Shown: piece by piece, positions 7,726 to 15,586 of the stretch | Layout of the letters: each line of letters begins with the position of its first letter | Numbering within the stretch: position 1 is the first letter of the stretch | From: CAJBIL01 sp044359525 | Lineage (GTDB): Bacteria > Pseudomonadota > Gammaproteobacteria > Burkholderiales > Rhodocyclaceae | Assembly (NCBI GenBank): GCA_044359525.1 | Contig: JBIKLY010000016.1 | Location: 1-45,619, forward strand | Length of the DNA stretch: 45,619 bases | Reading direction: 5' to 3' | Notes under the pieces: generated by a model | What the model saw: the letters and a program-made list of their open reading frames with translations, nothing else | Databases searched by the model: none | What the model was told of the DNA's origin: nothing | Position numbers and translations under genes: made by a program

Positions 7726-8949
7726 ATGCCCAATATGTATCCACGACTGCTGGCCTCCCGGATTCGCGAGGCTTTAAGCGACACGCCGGTGGTGTTGATC
7801 AACGGGCCACGTCAATGCGGTAAAACGACGCTGGTTCAATGGCACGGCGAGGATATTCCGTACTTCACGCTCGACGACGATAATTTACTCTCGGCGGTAC
7901 GAGCTGATCCGGCGGGATTTATTCGGCGCATTGATCGGGCGGTGATCGATGAAGTCCAGCACGCTCCAGAATTGTTGCGCGCCATCAAGCGCTCGGTTGA
8001 CCAGGATCGCCGTCCCGGCCGCTTTATCTTGACGGGCTCAGCCAATCTGCTGGCCGTGCCGCAGGTGTCTGACAGTTTGGCCGGGCGAATGGAAATTCTC
8101 ACATTGCTGCCATTGATGCAGGCAGAAATCGAGCGGCGTGAAAATCGTTTTCTGGAATATGCGCTTGATCAGAATTGGCCATCGCATTCTGTCAGCTATC
8201 CGTCCGGTACGAATCTGATCGATCGTGTACTCAGCGGGGGATATCCGGAGATGCTTTCCAGGCCTACGGAGACACGCCGTGTCGCTTGGGCTCGCGCTTA
8301 CCTAAAAGCATTGATGGAGCGCGACGTGCGAGATCTCGGCGCGATCGAAAGACTGGGCGACATGCCTCGCTTGCTTGCTGTTTTAGCGCAGTTCAGCGGC
8401 CAACTCGTGAACTTCGCGCAGCTTGGCGGGCAACTCGGAATGGACAGCAAAACTGCACAAAAATATCTGGGCATTCTGGAGAATCTGTTCCTCATAAAAC
8501 GTGTCTCCCCATGGAGCGGCAACGAACTCAGCCGGCTGGTCAAAACACCGAAACTTCATTTTCTGGATGCCGGCTTGCAAGCGGCGTTGCTTCGGCTTAG
8601 CCCGACGCTGGCCACGGTTGATCGGACGCGTTTTGGAGCGACACTTGAAAGTTGGGTGTGTGGCGAATTGGCCAAGACGCTGTCGCTCACCCCGGAGCCT
8701 TGGCAGCTTTTTCATTACCGGGACAAAGATCAGGTAGAAGTCGATTTCGTACTCGAAAGCCCCGATCGCCAACTCATTGGCATTGAAGTCAAAGCCGCCG
8801 TCAGCGTGACCCCCAACGACTTTCGGGGGCTCAAAAAATTGCGGGCCCAGACTGGAGAAAAATTTGTAAGCGGCATCGTGTTGCACGATGGCGAACAGGT
8901 GCTGCCTTTTGGCCAAGGCTTGTGGGCGGTGCCTCTACTGATGCTGTAG
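7726..8949 (+). CDS. AAA ATPase with DUF4143 domain
   Basis: Encodes 407 aa, a normal length for the family. The N-terminal AAA_14-type ATPase has Walker A NGPRQCGKTTL (residues about 26-36), Walker B/acidic motif RAVIDEVQHAPELL and sensor-like FILTGSANLL. The C-terminal DUF4143 part contains a winged-helix-like segment (LGGQLGMDSKTAQKYLGIL) and ends with DQVEVDFVLE followed by IGIEVKAA, which resembles the D-ExK core of PD-(D/E)XK nuclease folds. Its cellular role is unknown; such genes are frequent, patchily distributed accessory genes. It stands alone between a flavoprotein-gene remnant and the intact flavoprotein gene on the other strand, which suggests insertion. Start: ATG 7726; ATG 7735 is an alternative. 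Confidence 0.85.
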   Translation: MPNMYPRLLASRIREALSDTPVVLINGPRQCGKTTLVQWHGEDIPYFTLDDDNLLSAVRADPAGFIRRIDRAVIDEVQHAPELLRAIKRSVDQDRRPGRFILTGSANLLAVPQVSDSLAGRMEILTLLPLMQAEIERRENRFLEYALDQNWPSHSVSYPSGTNLIDRVLSGGYPEMLSRPTETRRVAWARAYLKALMERDVRDLGAIERLGDMPRLLAVLAQFSGQLVNFAQLGGQLGMDSKTAQKYLGILENLFLIKRVSPWSGNELSRLVKTPKLHFLDAGLQAALLRLSPTLATVDRTRFGATLESWVCGELAKTLSLTPEPWQLFHYRDKDQVEVDFVLESPDRQLIGIEVKAAVSVTPNDFRGLKKLRAQTGEKFVSGIVLHDGEQVLPFGQGLWAVPLLML

Positions 8950-9000
8950 CTGAACCGAAATTGGCATTGTGCGCACTCCACCCCTCGCATCACTGCCGTC

Positions 9001-10641
9001 TCACCCCAACGACGAATCAAATCGTCGCCCTAAACGGCGCAACGTCCGCTCCGCCGCCAGCACGCCACGATACTGCGCTTCTTCAAACAAGGAAAATCCG
9101 CTGACGTCGGCGTGGGCAAAACGAATCCGTTCGCCATCGGCGGTAAAGCGCTGGCGGGCGGCACCCGAGAGCAAGCCGGGCAAAGGGCGCGCCATGGCGT
9201 GACCGTTGCGGAAGACGTCGAGCCGGGTCGTCACGGCGCGGATGTCGGGATGCGGGCGTTCGAGTTCGGCGAGAATCTTTTCGGCCCAGACCTCGCGTGA
9301 GGTATCAAGTAGCAGCGCCCTACCCTGCTGCGGCGTCATTTCGTTCAAGGCACGGTAGTAGGTGAATACGGTTGCAGCGGGGCGCATACGAATCTGCTGA
9401 TGCGTCGCCACCACGTAACCGAGACCGGGGCCGTTGTAGAGCACGTTATCCCACGCTGGCGGCGCACCGGTGCGATCTTCGGGAAAGCGGGAGAGCGTCA
9501 GATTGGCGACCAGCCACGGGGCATGACTATAGCTGCGCGCGGCTGCCTTGAGCGTTTCATTCCCGACAAAAATGTGCGGCACCAGAAAGAGCGGCGCGGC
9601 CCAGATCAGCTGATCGGCGACCAGCCTTAGCGTGCGCTTTTCGCCCGGCAGCCACAGGTCGATTTCGATCTGCTTGCCGGTATCGGCGAGACGAAAGGCC
9701 AGCGCGTTCCTGAGCAGGCGGTCACCAACCCGTTTCGTGATCGACTGCGCCATACCGCGTGCCAGCCAGGCATTGCCGTCCGGCGCGGTGAGCACGGTGT
9801 CGCTGGCGGCGTCTTGCGCTTCACCGTTGCGGCTGGCGAAGTAGTGAATACCCGCCCACGCCGACACCTCGGCAATACCGGTGCCATAGTCGTCACGGCA
9901 AGCGTAGTCCACGTACCAGTGCAGTTGCGGCGAATCGAGCTGCTGGCCGAGCAACCAGTCGCGCATGGTGAGCTTGTCAAGCGCCAGCAGATCAGGGGCG
10001 CGGCTGGAGTGTTCCATCGGCAAGGCGAAAGCGCGTCGACCAGTTTTGTCGCACCGTTGCCGGAAGCCGTCGATCAGCGAATGAAAGCGCCGGTACTGGT
10101 CGCGCTCGGCGGCGCTGACGCCGCTTTGCGGCAGGATACCCTCCTGCCACATGCCATTGCGGTAGAGCCGCTCCTGCGGTGTACTGCACAAATAGCGCTC
10201 GTCGTAACGCGGCCGCTCGGCGCGCGGGTCGCCTTGCAACACGCCGAGTTCGGCGAGCAGTTCGCGCACGGCGGACGCCTCTTGCGTCGGCAACGGAAGG
10301 TAGTGTGCGCCCCACGGGTAGGCGCTCACGGCGTTGCTGCCGGCGCGCGAGTTGCCGCCGGCCTCAGCCTCCAACTCGACCATCAGGAAGTCGGCAAATC
10401 CCGCCTTGGCGAGCTTCCAGCCGGCAGACAAGCCGCCGATACCGGCGCCGACGATGGCTACCGGCAAGCGCCGCGTCTCGGACGGCGGCGGAAACTTTGG
10501 CTGACGCAGCAGATGGCCAAGATCAAGCGACGCACCATACAACTCGCCAGGCGGCAACGGTGGCGCACGCGTGGCGCACCCGGCCAACGTGGCGACACCG
10601 GCGGCGGCAAGCGTGGAAGCCAGAAATTCGCGACGATCCAT
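9001..10641 (-). CDS. Exported NAD(P)/FAD-dependent amine-oxidase-like lipoprotein
   Basis: Encodes 546 aa. The N-terminus MDRREFLASTLAAAGVATL followed by AGCATR carries a twin-arginine-like RR and a lipobox (LAGC), so the folded flavoprotein is probably Tat-exported and lipid-anchored. Residues about 60-95 form the dinucleotide fold VAIVGAGIGGLSAGWKLAKA with the acidic end of strand 2 at MVELEAEAGGNS. The rest is of the flavin amine oxidase / protoporphyrinogen oxidase superfamily and ends with AQYRGVLAAERTLRRLG. It is last in a run with a spermidine-synthase-like gene, 116 bases downstream of it and separated by a hairpin repeat. A polyamine-derived amine is therefore a plausible substrate, but that is inference. 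Part of its 3' end is duplicated at 7466-7617. Confidence 0.8.
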   Translation of the reverse strand: MDRREFLASTLAAAGVATLAGCATRAPPLPPGELYGASLDLGHLLRQPKFPPPSETRRLPVAIVGAGIGGLSAGWKLAKAGFADFLMVELEAEAGGNSRAGSNAVSAYPWGAHYLPLPTQEASAVRELLAELGVLQGDPRAERPRYDERYLCSTPQERLYRNGMWQEGILPQSGVSAAERDQYRRFHSLIDGFRQRCDKTGRRAFALPMEHSSRAPDLLALDKLTMRDWLLGQQLDSPQLHWYVDYACRDDYGTGIAEVSAWAGIHYFASRNGEAQDAASDTVLTAPDGNAWLARGMAQSITKRVGDRLLRNALAFRLADTGKQIEIDLWLPGEKRTLRLVADQLIWAAPLFLVPHIFVGNETLKAAARSYSHAPWLVANLTLSRFPEDRTGAPPAWDNVLYNGPGLGYVVATHQQIRMRPAATVFTYYRALNEMTPQQGRALLLDTSREVWAEKILAELERPHPDIRAVTTRLDVFRNGHAMARPLPGLLSGAARQRFTADGERIRFAHADVSGFSLFEEAQYRGVLAAERTLRRLGRRFDSSLG

Positions 10642-10661
10642 CCTGAAAAACTTCGCTAATC

Positions 10662-10750
10662 ACCGCAAAGGCGCAAAGAACGCAAAGAATCGCAAAGAAA
10701 ATCCAAGAAAGATATTCTTTGCGACCTTTGCGCCTTTGCGCCTTTGCGGT
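10662..10750. repeat. Large imperfect hairpin built of CGCAAAG units
   Basis: The left arm (about 10662-10697) repeats CGCAAAG-type words and the right arm (about 10715-10750) repeats their complement CTTTGCG; the arms can fold into a long imperfect stem around an A/T-rich loop. It fills most of the gap between the spermidine-synthase-like gene and the flavoprotein gene. Its design is the same as that of the CGCAGAG element at 14367-14456, so both probably belong to one class of dispersed intergenic repeats. Confidence 0.8.
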
Positions 10751-10757
10751 AAAGTTT

Positions 10758-12257
10758 TCAACGGATCACCTGCCGCCACTCGTTTTCGAAGTAGCGCACC
10801 AGCACCTGGTTATTGAGGCGGTTCACTTCGGCGTCGACGCGCGCCATGTCTTTCGGGAACTGAAACAACGTCGGCGTCACCTCGGGCGTCAGGAAACGCG
10901 TGTCGACCGCGTAAGCTGCCGGCGGCTGATAGGCACGACGACCGGCGAGCACGAAACCCCATTCGCCGAACGAGGGCACCAGCGCGTGATAGGGCGTCAC
11001 CACCAGGCCGACGCTCTCCAGCGTCGTTACCACGCACCAGAACGATTGCCTCGCATAAAGCGGCGAGGTCGATTGAATGACTGCCAGCGCGCCGGCCGTC
11101 AGGTGTTTTTCAAGCAGGCGGTAGAAAGCCGCGCTGTAGAGCTTGCCGATGGCAAAGTTCGACGGGTCAGGGAAATCGATCACCACGAAGTCGAACAGCT
11201 CATCACTATTCTCCAGCCATTGCAGCGCATCGGCGTTCACCACCTTCACCTTCGGCGACGCCAGGGCATCACCATTCAAGGCACGTAACGGGGGCGCGGT
11301 GGAAAAAAGCTGCGTCATTGCCGGGTCGAGGTCGACCAGCGTCACCGACTCGATCTGCGGATATTTGAGAATCTCACGCACCGCCAGTCCGTCGCCACCG
11401 CCGAGCACCAGCACGCGGCGCGCGCCGGGCAGCGTGGACAACCCCGGATGGACCAGCGCCTCGTGGTAGCGGTATTCGTCGCGCGAGCTGAACTGCAGGT
11501 TGTTGTTCAGGTGCAGACGCAGATCATCCTTCCAGCGCGTGACAACAATGCGCTGATACGGCGAGCTTTCGGCATGAACAATCTCATCGGCATAAAGATG
11601 CGCCTCGGCCAGCGACGTAAAATGGCCGGCCGCGACAAAACCGACGAGCAGCAGGAGCAGCGAAACGGCGCCTTGCGTACGCAGCCAGAGCGCATTCTGC
11701 AACTGCGCGCGAAACAGCCACAATGCCCACAGCGCGACGAGGACATTGAGCAGGCCAAAGAGCAGGCCGCTGCGCACCAGCCCGAGATGGGGAACGAGCA
11801 GGAGCGGGAAAAGGATGGAGACGGCCAGCGCGCCGAGGTAGTCGAAGGTTAACACCTGCGAAACGACGTCCTTGAACGCCAGATCGCGTTTCAAAATGCG
11901 CATGATCAGCGGGATCTCCAGCCCGACCAGCACGCCGATGCCAAACACCGCGAGATAGAGCGCCAGCTTGAACGGCGACGAGAACCAGACGAAGATGAAA
12001 AACAACCCGGCCGCCGAGAAGCCGCCGAGCACGCCGACCATCAGCTCGATCTGGATGAAGCGCGCCACCAGCTGCCGCTCGACGTAGCGCGACAGCCATG
12101 AGCCGACGCCCATGGCAAAAAGATAGCAGCCGATGACCGTTGAGAACTGCGTGATCGAATCGCCAAGCAGATAACTCGACAGCGCGCCGGCAATCAGCTC
12201 GTAAGCCAGCCCGCAGGACGCAACGACAAAAACCGAGAAGAGCAGCGCATGGTTCAT
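10758..12257 (-). CDS. Membrane-fused spermidine-synthase-like aminopropyltransferase
   Basis: Encodes 499 aa, much longer than a soluble SpeE (about 290 aa). Residues 1-215 contain about seven membrane helices (from NHALLFSVFVVASCGLAYEL to the VSLLLLLVGFVAAGHF helix). The C-terminal half is a spermidine synthase fold: SSPYQRIVVTRW, LHLNNNLQFSSRDEYRYHEA, the nucleotide-binding VLVLGGGDGLAVREIL, VTLVDLDP, a NADALQWL strand and VVIDFPDPSNFAIGKLYS. These are the motifs that bind decarboxylated S-adenosylmethionine and the amine acceptor. The acceptor is unknown and could be membrane-delivered. It lies 8 bases after a 48-codon gene and in the same run as DUF4178, SPFH and DUF350 genes. Confidence 0.85.
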   Translation of the reverse strand: MNHALLFSVFVVASCGLAYELIAGALSSYLLGDSITQFSTVIGCYLFAMGVGSWLSRYVERQLVARFIQIELMVGVLGGFSAAGLFFIFVWFSSPFKLALYLAVFGIGVLVGLEIPLIMRILKRDLAFKDVVSQVLTFDYLGALAVSILFPLLLVPHLGLVRSGLLFGLLNVLVALWALWLFRAQLQNALWLRTQGAVSLLLLLVGFVAAGHFTSLAEAHLYADEIVHAESSPYQRIVVTRWKDDLRLHLNNNLQFSSRDEYRYHEALVHPGLSTLPGARRVLVLGGGDGLAVREILKYPQIESVTLVDLDPAMTQLFSTAPPLRALNGDALASPKVKVVNADALQWLENSDELFDFVVIDFPDPSNFAIGKLYSAAFYRLLEKHLTAGALAVIQSTSPLYARQSFWCVVTTLESVGLVVTPYHALVPSFGEWGFVLAGRRAYQPPAAYAVDTRFLTPEVTPTLFQFPKDMARVDAEVNRLNNQVLVRYFENEWRQVIR

Positions 12258-12265
12258 CCGGCCGC

Positions 12266-12412
12266 TTATTTGTGATAGCTACGGCCGCTGCTACCGGTGA
12301 CGCGTGAGGTCTGCGCGCTGGCGTCGCGCTCGAAAAGATTCCAGCCCTGGTACTGGGCATTGGCAAAAAAAGCCAGGGCGAGCAGGCCGATCACAAAGTT
12401 GGTCTTGACCAT
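12266..12412 (-). CDS. 48-aa single-pass membrane or exported peptide
   Basis: The start at 12412 is 1 base after the stop of the DUF4178 gene, and the end is 8 bases before the spermidine-synthase-like gene, so it is embedded in the transcript. The product begins MVKTNFVIGLLALAFFANAQ, which is either a signal peptide (cleavage after ANA) or one membrane helix, followed by a short hydrophilic tail containing YQGWNLFERD. A longer in-frame extension to 12496 would run inside the DUF4178 gene. I do not recognise a family. Tight placement, not sequence motifs, is the main reason to call it a gene. Confidence 0.6.
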   Translation of the reverse strand: MVKTNFVIGLLALAFFANAQYQGWNLFERDASAQTSRVTGSSGRSYHK

Positions 12413-12413
12413 C

Positions 12414-14345
12414 TCAGTCCTCGTCTCCCGTATCAATTTCGCCTTCGCTGCCGCCACCAAGATCGCTCTCGCTCCAGCGCTTCGCTTCGAAGGCATTCCT
12501 GCGCCAGCGTGAGAAGAGCGGGAAGAGCACCAGGAAAATCATCACCAGCACGTAGTTCGACCAGCCGGCCGGGTTGCGTACAACCTCGATGGTGTCAGAG
12601 ACCGCCGCACGCCGGTCGGTACCCAGCTCATAGTCAACCGCCAGATAATAAGTCCCGGCTGGAATATTCTTGAAAACAATCTCGTCCGTCTTCGAGCCCT
12701 CGGACCAGCTCTCGCCTTCGTCAACGCCCTTGTAGTGGCTGATTTCCTGCGTACCAAGAAAAGCCTCACCGGTATTTTTTTCAACCAGCGTTGTCGTCAA
12801 GCTTACCCAGTTATTCTCAACATCCGTCCCATGCCGGACGAGCAAGGCACGCGCCCGGCTCTTCAGTACAAACTCCTGCGTCGTCAGCGCTGCATCCTCG
12901 GCAAACGGTGAAAGCACGACGCGCTGCCTGAGCACAAGATGTGAAGCGAAGATAAAAACAAAGAGCAACTGCACCACGGTGGCTGCCAGCGCCAGCTTCC
13001 AGAACAGGCGGCACACGCCGCGATGGCGCTCATTATGCGGATTGGGCTGATTGGCATAGACGCCCTTGCGCTGCGGTGGTGATGCGTTGATCTTGAACGC
13101 TGCGCACAGATCCTCGGCTTCCAGATACTCGCTTTGCGACCAGCTCGCCTCCTTCGCCGTCACCTCGCGCGAGAGCATCAGCGGCGGGCAGATGTAATCC
13201 TCCAGGACGCAACTTTCATCAACCGAAACGCGCCAGTAAAACTCGCCGACGACATAGATGATTCTGGCCTCGCCGCTGCTGAAAAGCTTGAACTCGTCTT
13301 TATCGCGTTTGAATTTCAGCGCACCGCGACTGACGCCCGGCGGGTTCGACAGCGTGCGCGCGTAATTCCAGTGCCCCTGATATTCGGTCAGCCAGGCAAA
13401 GCCCTGTTCGGCGTTGAACAGCAGATATTCATCCCAGCAATAATCAATCCCCTCGCTCGTCGTCTGGCGCCGCAGATAACCGATAACTTCCCAAGCGATG
13501 TCGTGCAGCGTGCCCTTGCTGCCAAGCGGCAACCACGGCGGCACGCGCAGCCCCTGCGCGGCGCGCGCCAGCAACTGCATGTTCTCGTTCTCGATACCAA
13601 TGATCGAGCCGCAACTGTCGCAGGCAACGCTTTCGATGGCCGCCGAGTGAATCGTCAGTGGCGAGGCGCAGTGCGGGCAGTTAAAGGCGCGCGCCTGCAC
13701 CGTTGGCGCACCACCAGCGGCAAGCTCACGCGGCTCGCGCAGATTGGTCAGCTTGAGGGCATCGAAAGCAGTCGGCTGGCCAACGAAAACGAGCGGTGGC
13801 GTCTCGCTGTAGTCAAGCGTGACAAAGCGGTCGCTGCTGCGCAGATCCGCCGTATTGACGTCGTAACCGGCGCCAACCTTGAACGGCAGCTCACCCTGCC
13901 CCGATACGCAGCGTGCAGTTTGCAGATCGGTCACGGTGAAGGTTCGCCCGGCAATGCTCACCGGCATCTCGGGCGTCAGGTCTTCAAACGCGGGCAGCGG
14001 GTCGGTGACCGGTACCATCGCACTGACCACAAATTCGCCACTGGCTTCCGACAGCCAGCCACTGCGGCCATCGTCGAAGAGGATGTACCACTCGTTCCAG
14101 ATGCCCGACGCGTGCTTGAGCTGAATACGCCCGAGCACCGCGAAGTGGATGCCGCGATATTTACCCTCGGTGCCGACCTGAATCAGCGTTGCGTCTTCGA
14201 GCAGATCGGCCATCCGCCCGAGGTTCTGCAAATCGTCGCCGCTGCGCAGCAAGGTGCTGCGGCAGAACTCGCAGACGGCGTAGACCGACACCGCCGAGCG
14301 AAAAGTCACCGGCGCGCCGCAGGAGGGACAGTTGGCAGATTTCAC
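12414..14345 (-). CDS. DUF4178 protein with two zinc ribbons and two membrane helices
   Basis: Encodes 643 aa from a GTG at 14345. The frame stays open to an ATG at 14402, but that extension is only a translation of the CGCAGAG repeat, so the GTG, which starts directly before NCPSCGAPVTFRS, is preferred. A first zinc ribbon (CPSC...CEFC) precedes a DUF4178 unit with GIWNEWYILFDDGRSGWL. A second ribbon (CPHC...CDSC) precedes a second DUF4178 unit with GIDYCWDEYLLFNAEQGFAWL. Two membrane helices follow near residues 480-500 and 610-630, enclosing a domain probably on the periplasmic side. DUF4178 proteins recur beside DUF350 and spermidine-synthase-like genes. Function is unknown; a membrane-bound assembly component is likely. 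Confidence 0.8.
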   Translation of the reverse strand: MKSANCPSCGAPVTFRSAVSVYAVCEFCRSTLLRSGDDLQNLGRMADLLEDATLIQVGTEGKYRGIHFAVLGRIQLKHASGIWNEWYILFDDGRSGWLSEASGEFVVSAMVPVTDPLPAFEDLTPEMPVSIAGRTFTVTDLQTARCVSGQGELPFKVGAGYDVNTADLRSSDRFVTLDYSETPPLVFVGQPTAFDALKLTNLREPRELAAGGAPTVQARAFNCPHCASPLTIHSAAIESVACDSCGSIIGIENENMQLLARAAQGLRVPPWLPLGSKGTLHDIAWEVIGYLRRQTTSEGIDYCWDEYLLFNAEQGFAWLTEYQGHWNYARTLSNPPGVSRGALKFKRDKDEFKLFSSGEARIIYVVGEFYWRVSVDESCVLEDYICPPLMLSREVTAKEASWSQSEYLEAEDLCAAFKINASPPQRKGVYANQPNPHNERHRGVCRLFWKLALAATVVQLLFVFIFASHLVLRQRVVLSPFAEDAALTTQEFVLKSRARALLVRHGTDVENNWVSLTTTLVEKNTGEAFLGTQEISHYKGVDEGESWSEGSKTDEIVFKNIPAGTYYLAVDYELGTDRRAAVSDTIEVVRNPAGWSNYVLVMIFLVLFPLFSRWRRNAFEAKRWSESDLGGGSEGEIDTGDED

Positions 14346-14366
14346 TGACGAAAAGATCCAGGACTT

Positions 14367-14456
14367 ACCGCAGAGACGCAGAGGAAACGCAGAGAAAACC
14401 ATGACTGTTTTGTTTTTCTCTGCGTCAACTCTGCGTTTCCTCTGCGCCTCTGCGTT
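14367..14456. repeat. Large imperfect hairpin built of CGCAGAG units
   Basis: The left arm (about 14367-14398) repeats CGCAGAG-type words and the right arm (about 14415-14456) carries their complement CTCTGCG, giving a long imperfect stem. It occupies the gap between the SPFH gene and the DUF4178 gene, and its left arm is responsible for a spurious upstream start of the DUF4178 frame. It is the sister of the element at 10662-10750, with G in place of A in the unit. Confidence 0.8.
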
Positions 14457-14487
14457 GGATTTTGAATTATTGCCTCCACGAACCAGA

Positions 14488-15531
14488 TCAGCTCAGTTTG
14501 CCCAGCAGCTCGGCTTTCTTGGCATCAAATTCGGCTTGCGAGAGGATGCCCTTGGCGACCAATCCGTGCAGCTTTTCCAGCGTCGCCACGACGTCATCGG
14601 CACTGACCCCGACCGCTGCAGCAACGGTGGCGGCAGCGGGTAACGGAGCCGCCGGCGCGGCACCCGGCTGCATTGCCTGCGTCATCGCCGCACCCATCGT
14701 TTGCCCGATACTCAGCCCGGCACCCAGCCCGGCGCCGATGCCGGCCATGCCGCCTTCGTTCTGCGCTGCCAACGGGATGGCGTTGGCCACCTGATACTGG
14801 GTATAGCGTCCCAGGTCACCGATCATGTTCATGCCGATCTTGGTATCGAGGATCTTCTGCAACTCTTCTGGCAGCGAAACGTTTTGCACGACGAAACTGT
14901 CGAGCGCCAGCCCATAGCGCTCAAACACGACATCCATTTTCGCCTTCAGCGCGGCGCTCAACGCTTCCTGGTTAGCCGCCATGTCAATGAAAGGCACCGC
15001 CGACTGACCGAAAAGATCGGTCATTGAACTGATCACCAGATTGCGCAACTGGCCATCAAGATCATCGACCCCATAGCTCTCGCGTGTACCGGAAATTTCC
15101 TTGTAGAACTTGCCCGGATCGGACAGCTTGTACGAGTAGATGCCAAAGGCACGCATCCGCACCATGCCGAAATCCTTGTCGCGGATGGTGATCGGGTTTG
15201 GCGTTCCCCACTTGCGGTCAAGCTGCAGGCGAGTGGAGAAGAAATAGACGTCGGACTTGAAAGGCGAGTCGAACAGCTTGTCCCAGTTCTTCAGATTGGT
15301 CAGTACCGGCAGGGTCTGCGTCGTCAGTTTGTAGAGGCCCGGGCCGAAGATATCGGCGACCTGACCTTCATTGACGAAGACGGCCATCTGCGAATCGCGC
15401 ACAGTCAGCTGTGCGCCGTTCTGGATTTCGAAATCCTGCATCGGATAGCGCATGGCAAGCACGCCGTCGCTGTCTTCCGTCCAGTGAATAACGTCGATAA
15501 ATTGTTTCTTGATGAAATCCATAAGGGCCAT
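14488..15531 (-). CDS. SPFH-domain protein with C-terminal SHOCT motif (YdjI-like)
   Basis: Encodes 347 aa. The start has GGAGATC closely upstream. The N-terminal two thirds match the SPFH family often labelled 'virion core protein': DFIKKQFIDVIHW, QLTVRDSQMAVFVNEG, FGPGLYKLTTQTLPVL, PITIRDKDFGMVRMRAFGIY and a long helix ending LPEELQKILD. A Gly/Ala-rich linker leads to a SHOCT-like hairpin (GLVAKGILSQAEFDAKKAEL). The Bacillus subtilis relative YdjI takes part in bringing PspA to the membrane, so a membrane scaffold is the likely role. The phage-sounding label does not indicate a prophage. It lies between the DUF350 and DUF4178 genes, in the same direction. Confidence 0.85.
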   Translation of the reverse strand: MALMDFIKKQFIDVIHWTEDSDGVLAMRYPMQDFEIQNGAQLTVRDSQMAVFVNEGQVADIFGPGLYKLTTQTLPVLTNLKNWDKLFDSPFKSDVYFFSTRLQLDRKWGTPNPITIRDKDFGMVRMRAFGIYSYKLSDPGKFYKEISGTRESYGVDDLDGQLRNLVISSMTDLFGQSAVPFIDMAANQEALSAALKAKMDVVFERYGLALDSFVVQNVSLPEELQKILDTKIGMNMIGDLGRYTQYQVANAIPLAAQNEGGMAGIGAGLGAGLSIGQTMGAAMTQAMQPGAAPAAPLPAAATVAAAVGVSADDVVATLEKLHGLVAKGILSQAEFDAKKAELLGKLS

Positions 15532-15586
15532 GGTGATCTCCTGGAAGAAAACGTTGAACGGCGATAAGACGGAAGCGTCGGAAAAC

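Noticed and set aside
13134..14348. Long open frame opposite the DUF4178 gene
   Set aside because: Composition follows the opposite strand's codons and no family is visible.
14488..15531. Prophage gene ('virion core protein')
   Set aside because: The label is a historic family name; the protein is an SPFH member and no phage genes are nearby.
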